The position numbers and the translations under genes are program-made. Positions 23,722 to 31,393 of a stretch of DNA of 35,857 nt are shown in pieces. Each line of letters opens with the position of its first letter. Position 1 is the stretch's first letter. The notes beneath the pieces were generated by a model that searched no databases, had not been told where the DNA came from, and saw only the letters and a program-made list of their open reading frames with translations. The DNA is from Verrucomicrobiota bacterium (GTDB lineage Bacteria; Verrucomicrobiota; Verrucomicrobiia; Limisphaerales; JACRJZ01): contig JACRJZ010000061.1 of assembly GCA_016219875.1 (NCBI GenBank), forward strand, positions 1 through 35,857. Reading direction: 5' to 3'.

Positions 23722-24837
23722 TCAACCGGGAACCACGGTCTTCGGCACCGGCAGCGCGAAGCGGAAGAGCGCCCCGCCGCCCGGCACGTTACGGGCGTCG
23801 ATGCGGCCGCCGTGCTCCTCGACAATCCGCTTTGTGATGCTCAGGCCGAGGCCCGTGCCGCGCGGCTTGCCGTAAGTGGTGAACGCCTCGAACAGCCGGT
23901 TCAGCACTTCCGGCGCGAGGCCCGAGCCGGTGTCCTCGATCTCGGTGATGACCTCCTGGGCCGTCACCTCGAAGCGGAGCTTGATCGTGCCGCCTTCCGG
24001 CATGGCATCGACGGCGTTGAACATGAGGTTGTAGAAGACCCGCATCAGGCGCTGGGGATTGAGGAGCAGCTTGACCGCCGGCGGCTCGTTTTGGCAAACG
24101 ATGCTCACGCCCTTGAGGGTGACTTCGTGCTCGATCTCCTGCACCACCGACCGCAGGAACTCCGCGTAATCGGTCGCGGCCAATTCGAGCGGTTTGCCGG
24201 GGCCGCGGGTAAATTCAAGGATGTCCGACACCATGGCGTTGATGCGCTCGACCTGGCGGCGGATGCGCTTCTGGGCCGTCTTGCGCGAGTCCGGCGTGGC
24301 GCTGTCGAGCGAGGACAGGTCGGCGGCAATGCCGATGATCGTGAGCGGATTCTTCAGGTCATGCACGATGGAACTGGCGAACCGGCCCACCAGCGCCATG
24401 CGCTCGACGTGGATGACCTTGCGCAGGTACTGCCGGTTGAACTCGCGCAGCCGGTGGGTGACTTCCTGCAACAGCGCCAGGCCAAACTGCGGCGAGCGGT
24501 TCAAGACCGCGAGCAGCGGCTCCCGCGGGATGAAGTAGAGCACGGAGTCGGTTTCCGCCACCGCGCAGGCCGAACGCGGCTGGTTATCGACGACGGCCAT
24601 TTCGCCGAACGTTTCGCCGGGGGGAATCTTCGAGAACTCGTGCCGCTCCTTGTCGCCGACGACCGCCGAAATCAGCACCCCGCCCGACTGCACGACGTAC
24701 AGCCCGTCGCCGGCGTCGCCCTCGCAGAAAATCTCTCGGCCCGCGGGAACACGAATCTCCCTGGCCGCTTCGCGAAGTTGTTGCAGTTCGCCGGGCGACA
24801 GGGCACCGAAAAGCCGGCAGCATTCCAGTGAAACCAT
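23722..24837 (-). CDS. Sensor histidine kinase with N-terminal cyclic-nucleotide-binding domain
   Basis: A 371-residue soluble kinase with no signal peptide or membrane helix. Residues 8-110 form a cNMP-binding (Crp-type) domain with an intact phosphate-binding cassette, FGEMAVVDNQPRSA (77-90), including the Arg that contacts the cyclic phosphate. A short helical linker leads to a HisKA region with the phospho-acceptor His159 in SSIVHDLKNPL, then a HATPase domain: N box NLMFNAVDAM (Asn270, Asn274), G1 DTGSGL, F box FEAFTT and G2 GTGLGL. It would autophosphorylate in response to a cyclic nucleotide or a similar ligand. No response regulator is encoded nearby, so it is an orphan kinase. The start at ATG 24837 fits the first helix of the Crp-type domain. 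It is divergent from the PfkB kinase gene with 195 bases between them. Confidence 0.93.
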   Translation of the reverse strand: MVSLECCRLFGALSPGELQQLREAAREIRVPAGREIFCEGDAGDGLYVVQSGGVLISAVVGDKERHEFSKIPPGETFGEMAVVDNQPRSACAVAETDSVLYFIPREPLLAVLNRSPQFGLALLQEVTHRLREFNRQYLRKVIHVERMALVGRFASSIVHDLKNPLTIIGIAADLSSLDSATPDSRKTAQKRIRRQVERINAMVSDILEFTRGPGKPLELAATDYAEFLRSVVQEIEHEVTLKGVSIVCQNEPPAVKLLLNPQRLMRVFYNLMFNAVDAMPEGGTIKLRFEVTAQEVITEIEDTGSGLAPEVLNRLFEAFTTYGKPRGTGLGLSITKRIVEEHGGRIDARNVPGGGALFRFALPVPKTVVPG

Positions 24838-25032
24838 GCGCCGCCGACTCTAGGCGCAAAACGGGGCCGCGCAAGGATAGAGATGGGGCACGGCGCCGGT
24901 GCCTGATTCTCCCCATAAATTGGCTTGCCGAGCGCGCGGCTTTCCCGTTCACTCAAGGGTGCTGCGCCCCTGCATCCAGCACCTTTCGCACGTGACGAAG
25001 ACTGATTGCACCGAGCGCACATCTCTTGTGCC

Positions 25033-26085
25033 ATGAAAGCGAAAAGCACTTCCTCGTGTCGCGGCCTGATCGCCGGCGGCAACTGGATCATTGACCACGT
25101 CAAAATCATCGATGTCTTCCCGCAGCGCGAGCATCTGGCGAACATCCTCGGCCAGTCCCAAGGCACCGGCGGCGCGCCCTACAACGTGCTCATCGATCTC
25201 GCCCATTCCGGCGCGCCGTTTCCGCTCCTGGCGGCAGGGCTGGTCGGCAATGACGCCGACGGCAAACTCATTCTGGAAGACTGCAAGCGGAACAAGATCG
25301 ACACCCGGTGTCTCCAAGCGACGGACAAGGCCGCCACGTCCTACACCGACGTGATGACCGAAAAGGGCAACGGCCGCCGCACCTTCTTCCATTACCGGGG
25401 GGCCAACGCCCTCTGGAAAGGCGAAGGCCTCGACTTTGCCAAGACCAAGGCCAAGCTCTTCCACCTCGGCTACCTGCTTCTGCTCGACGCGCTCGATGAG
25501 CCGGACGCCAAGTTCGGCACCAAAGCAGGGCGCCTGCTCTCCGCCGCGCAGGACGCGGGCCTCAAGACCAGCGTGGATGTGGTCAGCGAGGACAGCGACC
25601 GGTTCAAGCAGATCGTCACTCCGACATTGAAGTACGCCGATTACCTCATCATCAACGAATTTGAGGCCGGGAAGATCACCGGGTTCAAGACCCGCGGCCC
25701 GGACGGCAAGCTCGACACGGTGGCCCTGCGCCATGCGGCGGGCGCGCTCCTGCAACTCGGCGTGCGCGAACTTGTGGTGGTGCATTTCCCGGAAGGGGGC
25801 TTCGCCCGCACGCGCAAGGGAGAAGACCACTGGCAATCCACAGTGAAAGTGCCCGCCAAGCTGATCGCTGGAACGGCCGGAGCGGGAGACGCGTTTGCCG
25901 CCGGCATGTTGCTGGGCTTGCACGAGGATTGGGACCTGCCGCGTTGCCTGCAGACCGCGTCGTGCCTGGCCGCCGCCTGTCTGCTGGATCCGACCTGCAC
26001 CGCGGGCGTCAAGGGGCTGAACACGTCCCTGGGCATCGGCAAGAAACACGGCTTCGCCCCGCCGCTGGAGCCGAACGAATTCTGA
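25033..26085 (+). CDS. PfkB family carbohydrate kinase
   Basis: A 350-residue ribokinase-like enzyme that transfers phosphate from ATP to a sugar or sugar-like alcohol. Visible features are the N-terminal substrate-binding glycines (QSQGTGGAPYNVLIDLAHSG, 41-60), GLVGNDADG, the NEFEA motif at 208-212, and the C-terminal GAGDAFAAG with catalytic Asp286. The usual Asp at the start of the DTxGAGD motif is Gly280 here, a position that normally helps bind the phosphate or metal, so kinetics or substrate may differ from typical members. The ATG at 25033 gives the expected start; the frame runs nine codons further upstream without a better initiation site. Substrate is unknown; the xylose isomerase gene lies 5 kb away and is not linked. 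Confidence 0.9.
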   Translation: MKAKSTSSCRGLIAGGNWIIDHVKIIDVFPQREHLANILGQSQGTGGAPYNVLIDLAHSGAPFPLLAAGLVGNDADGKLILEDCKRNKIDTRCLQATDKAATSYTDVMTEKGNGRRTFFHYRGANALWKGEGLDFAKTKAKLFHLGYLLLLDALDEPDAKFGTKAGRLLSAAQDAGLKTSVDVVSEDSDRFKQIVTPTLKYADYLIINEFEAGKITGFKTRGPDGKLDTVALRHAAGALLQLGVRELVVVHFPEGGFARTRKGEDHWQSTVKVPAKLIAGTAGAGDAFAAGMLLGLHEDWDLPRCLQTASCLAAACLLDPTCTAGVKGLNTSLGIGKKHGFAPPLEPNEF

Positions 26086-26130
26086 CCGCTGGATCAGGCT
26101 CCGCGGCATTTCTCTGAAGAAACCAAGAAA

Positions 26131-26152
26131 AAGCCCGCCAGCCGGCGGGCTT
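26131..26152 (-). terminator. Intrinsic terminator of efp, possibly shared with pfkB
   Basis: A 9-bp perfect stem, AAGCCCGCC (26131-26139) and GGCGGGCTT (26144-26152), has a 4-base loop. On the minus strand it runs into TTTTTCTTGGTTTC, ideal for ending efp. On the plus strand the T-run is weak (CTTCTC), but the pfkB gene ends 45 bases before it, so some bidirectional effect is likely. Confidence 0.8.
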
Positions 26153-26184
26153 CTCAAGCGTGTTAAGACAAGACCTGTCCCCGC

Positions 26185-26742
26185 TCAGGCCCGCTCCATG
26201 TACTTGCCCGTGCGGGTATCCACCTTGACCTTCTCGCCGGTCTTGATGAAGAGCGGCACCTGGATTTCGATGCCGGTTTCCAGGGTCGCAGCTTTCATGA
26301 CGTTGTTGGCCGAATCGCCGCGCACGCCTTCCGGGGCGTTGGTGATGGTCAGCACCACGCTGGCCGGCAGCTCGACCTGGATGGCTTTGCCCTCCACGAA
26401 CGTCACCGTCACCTGGCCGTTTTCGACGAGGTAGTTCTTGCCGTCACCCACGAGGTCCGCGCTCATGTTCACGGTTTCAAACGTCTCCGGGTCGGAGAAC
26501 ACGAAATCGTCGCCGTCCTTGTAGCTGTAGTCCATTTTGCGGACGGACATGGGAATGACTTCGATCGGCTCGGTCGAGCTGAAGCGCACGTTGGAGGACT
26601 TGCCGGTCTTGATGCTGCGCAGCGTCGCCTGGACGAAAGCGCGCAAATTGCCCGGCGTGCGGTGTTGCACGTCCAACACCACCGTGATGTCACTGTTGTA
26701 GTTGATCGCCATGCCGCGGCGAAGATCGTTTGCTGATGCCAT
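26185..26742 (-). CDS. efp: Translation elongation factor P
   Basis: A 185-residue EF-P with the normal three-domain layout: KOW-like domain I (1-62), OB domains II (about 65-128) and III (about 129-185; signature NAPEGVRGDSANN and ATLETGIEIQVPLFI). EF-P rescues ribosomes stalled at proline runs. In domain I the tip loop reads HRTPGNLRAFVQ (27-38): Asn32 takes the place of the lysine modified in E. coli (Lys34 in PGKGQAF) or the arginine rhamnosylated in Pseudomonas, with Arg34 two residues on. So either this lineage uses an unmodified loop or Arg34 is the working residue. The gene stands alone with its own terminator. The Pro runs in neighbouring proteins (PQQ and Skp tails) are plausible clients. 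Confidence 0.95.
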   Translation of the reverse strand: MASANDLRRGMAINYNSDITVVLDVQHRTPGNLRAFVQATLRSIKTGKSSNVRFSSTEPIEVIPMSVRKMDYSYKDGDDFVFSDPETFETVNMSADLVGDGKNYLVENGQVTVTFVEGKAIQVELPASVVLTITNAPEGVRGDSANNVMKAATLETGIEIQVPLFIKTGEKVKVDTRTGKYMERA

Positions 26743-26858
26743 ATCTAAATCTGTTCGTTCCTGCCTTTACCAGCAGGGAGCCGGGAAGCTAGCCAAGCGC
26801 AGAGTGATTGCAAGAGGAGATTTCGCGAAAGCCCGCCTCGCGCAACGACTGCGCCCCC

Positions 26859-27044
26859 CTACTCCACCAGCGCCTGCTGGACCGCGAAATACAGCACTCC
26901 CCATCCGGCCAACGCTCCGCCCGCAAGCAGGACCGGAACCGAGCTGACGACGATGCCCGCCGCGCCGATGACCGTCCCGAAGAAAATCACCGCGAAGTGC
27001 GCCATGTCCCAAGCGCCCCGGCCTTCATGTCCATGTTCGTTCAT
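26859..27044 (-). CDS. Small two-helix membrane protein, unknown function
   Basis: A 61-residue protein beginning MNEHGHEGRGAWDMAHF, then two hydrophobic helices (about residues 16-33 and 35-53) separated by SSVP, ending FAVQQALVE. The His/Gly-rich head and two-helix body are seen in small inner-membrane proteins of unknown role. The ATG at 27044 is preferred; an upstream in-frame ATG at 27080 would add a non-hydrophobic leader. No strong Shine-Dalgarno is visible. The coding call rests on the clean membrane pattern, so it is moderate. Confidence 0.5.
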   Translation of the reverse strand: MNEHGHEGRGAWDMAHFAVIFFGTVIGAAGIVVSSVPVLLAGGALAGWGVLYFAVQQALVE

Positions 27045-27152
27045 GCTGCGTCCAGTAGCATAGAACCGTGGTGGCCGCAACTGGCCGAGCGGCCCGTGGA
27101 GGACATCACCTCCTCCACAAGCGGCTCAGTCTGGACGGATCATTTGGAAGGA

Positions 27153-27285
27153 GCCACAGATGGCTCAGATGACACAGACGAAAGGAATTGAAAGACGAAA
27201 TCTGTTCCCGGAGGCTCATCCAGCAGAGGCCCAGCCCGTGCCGCCCACGCCTCTCGGTTTCTGTGTCATCTGGGCCATCTGTGGC
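27153..27285. repeat. 26-bp inverted repeat with arms of 9-bp units (CACAGATGG type)
   Basis: Arms at 27153-27178 and 27260-27285 match at 25 of 26 positions. Each arm is built of imperfect 9-bp units (CACAGATGG, CTCAGATGA, CACAGA...). The structure is the same as at 23429 but the sequence is different. It occupies the gap between the small membrane gene and the SGNH hydrolase end; no gene is seen inside. Confidence 0.9.
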
Positions 27286-27307
27286 CCTCTGAGTCACGAT
27301 CTCAGGC

Positions 27308-28594
27308 TCAATCGCCCACCAAGTCGCCGATCAGCATCAGCGCGCCGGCATACCACGCCCGTCCCTCGAACCGCTTCGGGTTGTCCATCGTCTCCTGGCG
27401 CTGGGCAAGGATTTTGGCCTTGTCGGGTTGGTCCGGGTGGATTTCGAGCTTCACCGTATGGAGCGAGTTGGTGAGATTCGAGCCAACCATGAGCGTGGCC
27501 AGCCGATGATAGGTGCAGTAGGCGTCGAAGCGCGGGCGAAGGGCGGCGGGCTTGTCGTCAAGCCGCACAATGACTTGGCCGCAATCCGGACCTACGAGGT
27601 CGTAGATGCCGGCCGAGGTTCCCTTGAACTTGAACTCGATGGTGTCGCCGGGCTGGCTGGCTTTCCACACTTCCGGCAGGCGTTTGCCGAAGCTCTTCGC
27701 GAGGTTGTTCGTCTCGGCGTCGAGTTGGGTCCAGCCGCCGCTGAGCCGGGCGCGGCTGAGCGGGATCATCTTCGCTTGTTCCCAGTTGTCGGCCACCAGC
27801 GGTTTTATCAGCGCATGGGGCGACGGCTGGTCTGCCGCGGCTTTGCCGGCGCGTTGGATCGGCCCCAGACTGCGCACGATGGCGTCGAGATAAAGCTGGT
27901 GCCCGCTGTCCGCGAACGGATGCACGGCATCGGGCGAGAACAGGATTTTGTCCCCGAGCACGGCCTTCTCGGCGTCGGTCTTGGGCTTGGCGCCTTTGAA
28001 GACGAGCTTGCCGGCCTTCTCCAGCCGGGCGACTTCGAGGCCCATGTTGATCGACGGGATGCCGTAGTGGGCAGCGAGCTTCTCCATCGCGGCGTACGAG
28101 CGGGGCAGTTTCCCCTCTTTCAGCGTGTCGAGCATGTTGCCGGCGATGGTATAGACGTAGCAAATGTCCGTGGCCGGATTCTCGCGCCACGTCTGGCGAA
28201 CGATGCCCTCCATGCCGCGATGAATCTGCTCCGGCGACGCGCCGCCGTCGTTCACCGCGAACTCCACGAACAGCAGGTCAGGCTTGTGATCGAGCACATC
28301 GTGCCGCAGACGGAACACGCCGAGGTCCGAGCCGGTGCCGCCGATGGCGGCGTTGATCTCGCTAACGGTGGCTTTCGGGAATTCCTGCTGAAACCACTTC
28401 AGCGTCTTGGGCCGCCAGCCGTCCTGCGCGGTGATGCTGCCGCCGAGATAGGCGATGCGAACCGCGTCGCCGCGCCCGAGCTTGGCGAAGAAGTTCGGCA
28501 GCCCGGCGCGCGGGGAGCATTCGGTCAGTGGCGATTCCGCGCCAAAGACGCCGAGGGAGAGAGCGAGCAGGAGGCCAAGGGTGGTCGATTTCAT
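27308..28594 (-). CDS. Secreted SGNH/GDSL-type hydrolase
   Basis: A 428-residue exported esterase-like protein. The signal peptide (MKSTTLGLLLALSLGVFGAE) is followed by an SGNH fold with all four blocks: Ser53 in YLGGSITAQ, Gly86 in IGGTGSDLG, Asn115 in EFAVND, and Asp222/His225 in SPDAVHP. The C-terminal part (about 250-428) adds a beta-rich region (GDTIEFKFKGTSAGIYD, VKLEIHPDQPDKA), a carbohydrate-esterase-like accessory domain. Such proteins often remove acetyl groups from plant or algal polysaccharides, which would fit the GH5 gene nearby, but the substrate is inferred. It is divergent from the YihY gene with 82 bases between starts. Confidence 0.9.
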   Translation of the reverse strand: MKSTTLGLLLALSLGVFGAESPLTECSPRAGLPNFFAKLGRGDAVRIAYLGGSITAQDGWRPKTLKWFQQEFPKATVSEINAAIGGTGSDLGVFRLRHDVLDHKPDLLFVEFAVNDGGASPEQIHRGMEGIVRQTWRENPATDICYVYTIAGNMLDTLKEGKLPRSYAAMEKLAAHYGIPSINMGLEVARLEKAGKLVFKGAKPKTDAEKAVLGDKILFSPDAVHPFADSGHQLYLDAIVRSLGPIQRAGKAAADQPSPHALIKPLVADNWEQAKMIPLSRARLSGGWTQLDAETNNLAKSFGKRLPEVWKASQPGDTIEFKFKGTSAGIYDLVGPDCGQVIVRLDDKPAALRPRFDAYCTYHRLATLMVGSNLTNSLHTVKLEIHPDQPDKAKILAQRQETMDNPKRFEGRAWYAGALMLIGDLVGD

Positions 28595-28676
28595 TGCGGG
28601 GAGTTGGACGCGCCGCGGAAGGGAATCTTCATCTTCCCTCTTTCCCTCCCGCTCCGGCGGCTGCTACGTTCCGCGC

Positions 28677-30125
28677 ATGGCCAGCGACTCGGTCGGCAAG
28701 TTCAAGCGCCTCACCAGCGCCACGCAGGATTTCCTCGAAGAGAAGATCGATTCCCTCGAAACCTTCGAGTCGGCGTGGTGGCGGCGCACCGCGCACTTCT
28801 GGATGTTGGTGGGAAAAAGCTTCTGGCGCAATCGTTGTCCGGTGCGCGCGTCGGCGCTGGCTTACACGACCCTGCTGGCGCTCATCCCCATGCTGGCCAT
28901 CGCGGTCAGCGTGACGATGAGCTTGCTCCAGAGCGAGGGCGAGAAACCCATCCGCGCCGCCATCGACTATCTCGTCGCCAACGTCGCCCCCGCGCTGAAT
29001 CTGGAAGTCAAGGACGGCGACACCGCCGCCGCCGGCAAGCGCGCCGAGGTCGTCGCGCAAATCACCCGCTTCATCGCCAACATCCGCAGCGGCACCCTGG
29101 GCGTGACCAGTACCATCGCGCTCATGTTCGTGGCCATCGGGCTGTTGCGCACCATCGAGGCGGCCTTCAACGACATCTGGGGCGTCACCCGCGGGCGCGG
29201 CTGGGTGCGGAGCTTCGTGCAGTATTGGGCCGCGATCACGTTGGGGCCGATCAGCCTGGCGCTGGCCTTGGGTCTGACGACCAGTCCGCATCTCGAGCGG
29301 ACGGCCCGGCTGCTGGAGAGCCTCGGCATCTTCGGCACAGCGTTCTTGCAGCTTCTGCCGTTCGTGGTGTTGAGCCTGGCGTTCGGGCTGTTTTACCAGT
29401 TCATGCCCAACACGCGGGTCCGCTGGTCGGCGGCGCTGGCGGGCGGCGTCGTGGGCGGCTGCCTCTGGCAATTCAACAACCTCTTCAACGTTCTCTACGC
29501 CTCGCGCGTCATCTCGAAGATGGAGGCCTACAGCAAGATTTACGGCAGCCTCAGCATCATCCCGCTGTTCCTCATCGGCCTCTACGTTTCCTGGCTGATC
29601 GTCCTGTTTGGCGCGCAGGTCGCCTACGCTTTTCAAAACCGCCAGGCCTACCTCCAGGACAAAGTGGCGGAGAGCGTCACCCAACGCGGACGCGAGTTCG
29701 TCGCGCTGCGGATCATGGCCCACGTGGCGGCCGGCTTCCAACGTGGCGACAAAGCTCCCAGCGTCGATCAACTCGCCAACCTCCTCGGCGTGCCCACGCG
29801 GCTCATCAGCCAAATCCTGCAAAGTCTGCTCCGCGCCCGGCTGGTCGTCGAAGTTGTGGACCGCGAAAACGGCATTGCCCCAGCACGGCCGTTGGACCAG
29901 ATCACCGCCCATCAGATCGTGCAGGCGCTGCGGACGGGCCAGGGCGCGGAACTGGCGACGCGGGACGATGCCTTGCGCGCAGCCGTCCGCGACGACTACG
30001 ACCGCATCCGCCAAGCCGAGCAGGCGGTGGCGGAGACGTTGACGCTGGAGGCGATGGTCAGCCGAGCACCGCGCGTCGAACACGATCCCAAACTCCCGGT
30101 CCTCGATCCTCGACCCTCGACTTGA
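28677..30125 (+). CDS. YihY/BrkB family membrane protein with C-terminal winged helix
   Basis: A 482-residue integral membrane protein of the family once called ribonuclease BN. About six hydrophobic segments lie between residues 55 and 330, with family stretches such as RASALAYTTLLALIPMLAI, FNDIWGV, FGLFYQFMPNTRVRW and YGSLSIIPLFLIGLYVSW. After the membrane part, about 345-430 forms a winged-helix-like domain (APSVDQLANLLGVPTRLIS, LRARLVVEV) found in a subset of the family, followed by a helical tail. The molecular function of the family is not established; a transporter or flippase role has been suggested. The ATG at 28677 is chosen as the first start near the first helix. Alanine dehydrogenase begins 4 bases after the stop, so the two are co-transcribed. 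Confidence 0.88.
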   Translation: MASDSVGKFKRLTSATQDFLEEKIDSLETFESAWWRRTAHFWMLVGKSFWRNRCPVRASALAYTTLLALIPMLAIAVSVTMSLLQSEGEKPIRAAIDYLVANVAPALNLEVKDGDTAAAGKRAEVVAQITRFIANIRSGTLGVTSTIALMFVAIGLLRTIEAAFNDIWGVTRGRGWVRSFVQYWAAITLGPISLALALGLTTSPHLERTARLLESLGIFGTAFLQLLPFVVLSLAFGLFYQFMPNTRVRWSAALAGGVVGGCLWQFNNLFNVLYASRVISKMEAYSKIYGSLSIIPLFLIGLYVSWLIVLFGAQVAYAFQNRQAYLQDKVAESVTQRGREFVALRIMAHVAAGFQRGDKAPSVDQLANLLGVPTRLISQILQSLLRARLVVEVVDRENGIAPARPLDQITAHQIVQALRTGQGAELATRDDALRAAVRDDYDRIRQAEQAVAETLTLEAMVSRAPRVEHDPKLPVLDPRPST

Positions 30126-30129
30126 CGCT

Positions 30130-31230
30130 ATGATCGTTGCCGTTCCGAAAGAGATCAAACCCCAGGAATACCGCGTGGGCCTTTCGCCTTCCGCGGCGTA
30201 TCAACTCATCAAGCGCGGCCACCGTGTCCTCGTCGAGCGCGGCGCCGGCACGGGCGCGGCCTTCCCGGATGCGGATTACGAAAACGCCGGCGCGGAAATC
30301 GTGTCGGAACACAAAGCCGTCTTCGAGCGCAGCGAATTGGTGGTAAAGGTGAAGGAGCCGCAACCGGAAGAGTTCGCGCTGCTGCGCCGCGGTCAAATGC
30401 TGTTCACCTACCTGCACCTCGCGGCCGACCGCGCGCTCACGGACGCGCTGCTGAAATCCGGCGTGACCGGCATCGCCTACGAAACGATCGAGGTGAACCA
30501 CCGCTTGCCGCTCTTGGAGCCGATGAGCGAGATCGCCGGGCGCATGTCGATCCTCGTGGGCGGATACTTTCTGGCGAAACATTTTGGCGGCAGCGGGACG
30601 TTGATCGGCGGGGTGCCGGGCGTGCTGCCGGGGCGCATCGTGGTCCTGGGCGGCGGCGTTTCGGGCATCAACGCCGCACGTATGGCCACGGGGTTGGGCG
30701 CCGACGTGACGATCCTGGAGGTCGATCTGGAGCGGATGCGCTATCTCGACATCACGCTGCACACCGCGCATACGCTTTACTCGGATGAATCGCATCTCCT
30801 GGAACTGCTCCCCTCCGTGGATTTGCTCGTCGGCGCGGTGCTGGTGCCGGGGGCGAAGGCGCCGCGGCTCATCCGCCGCGACATGCTCCGCCGCATGAGG
30901 CCCGGCAGCGTGCTGGTCGATATCGCCATCGACCAAGGCGGCTGCGCGGAAACCTCGCGGCCCACGACGCATCACGATCCGGTCTTCGTCGAGGAAGGCG
31001 TCACGCACTACTGCGTGGCCAACATGCCCGCCGCCTACGCGCGCACCGCGACGCAGGCACTCACGAATGCCACCTACCATTTCGTGGAACTGCTCGCCGA
31101 CCACGGCCTCGCCGAAGCCTGCCATCGTCAGCCCGCGTTGGTGGGTGGAATCAACGTCCAGAACGGCAAACTGACCTGCAAGGTGGTGGCCGAAGCCCAC
31201 GGCCTGGCGTGGGAGGCGGCGGTGGTGTGA
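30130..31230 (+). CDS. ald: Alanine dehydrogenase
   Basis: A 366-residue NAD-dependent enzyme interconverting L-alanine and pyruvate plus ammonia. Catalytic and substrate residues of the family are present: Arg15 (KPQEYRVGLSP), Lys75 (VKVKEPQ), His96 (TYLHLAAD) and Asp268 (DIAIDQGG). The NAD-binding Rossmann motif is VVLGGGVSG (171-179), with Asp199 at the end of the second strand. Length is typical. It starts 4 bases after the YihY-family gene. It may supply pyruvate from alanine or recycle ammonia, and also resembles the N-terminal part of PntA, but the catalytic pattern fits Ald. Confidence 0.95.
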   Translation: MIVAVPKEIKPQEYRVGLSPSAAYQLIKRGHRVLVERGAGTGAAFPDADYENAGAEIVSEHKAVFERSELVVKVKEPQPEEFALLRRGQMLFTYLHLAADRALTDALLKSGVTGIAYETIEVNHRLPLLEPMSEIAGRMSILVGGYFLAKHFGGSGTLIGGVPGVLPGRIVVLGGGVSGINAARMATGLGADVTILEVDLERMRYLDITLHTAHTLYSDESHLLELLPSVDLLVGAVLVPGAKAPRLIRRDMLRRMRPGSVLVDIAIDQGGCAETSRPTTHHDPVFVEEGVTHYCVANMPAAYARTATQALTNATYHFVELLADHGLAEACHRQPALVGGINVQNGKLTCKVVAEAHGLAWEAAVV

Positions 31231-31332
31231 AAGCCGGATCGATCTAAGTTCGGCCGCCAAGCCTGGACAGGACTTGGCTCACGCGGTGGGCGGCAGCGTG
31301 GTGTGCTTGCGGCGAGCGCGGCGTAATTCGGC

Positions 31333-31365
31333 TAAAAACAAAAGCGCGGACTGTTCGCCCGCGCT
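31333..31365 (-). terminator. Intrinsic terminator of xylA
   Basis: A 7-bp stem (AGCGCGG 31343-31349 and CCGCGCT 31359-31365) is followed on the minus strand by TTTGTTTTTAG. It lies 28 bases past the xylA stop. Confidence 0.75.
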
Positions 31366-31393
31366 GGCTGAATCCAAGTTGAGTCCCACCGAC

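Noticed and set aside
26770..26820. Possible promoter for efp on the minus strand (TTGCAA with TAGCTT)
   Set aside because: Match to -35/-10 consensus is weak and the spacing is borderline in GC-rich DNA; not supported enough to call.
27096..27118. 8-bp hairpin GTGGAGGA ... TCCTCCAC as a terminator
   Set aside because: No T-run follows on either strand.
27428..30133. Long plus-strand open frame across the SGNH and YihY genes
   Set aside because: It is antisense to the SGNH hydrolase and out of frame with the YihY protein; no domain is visible.
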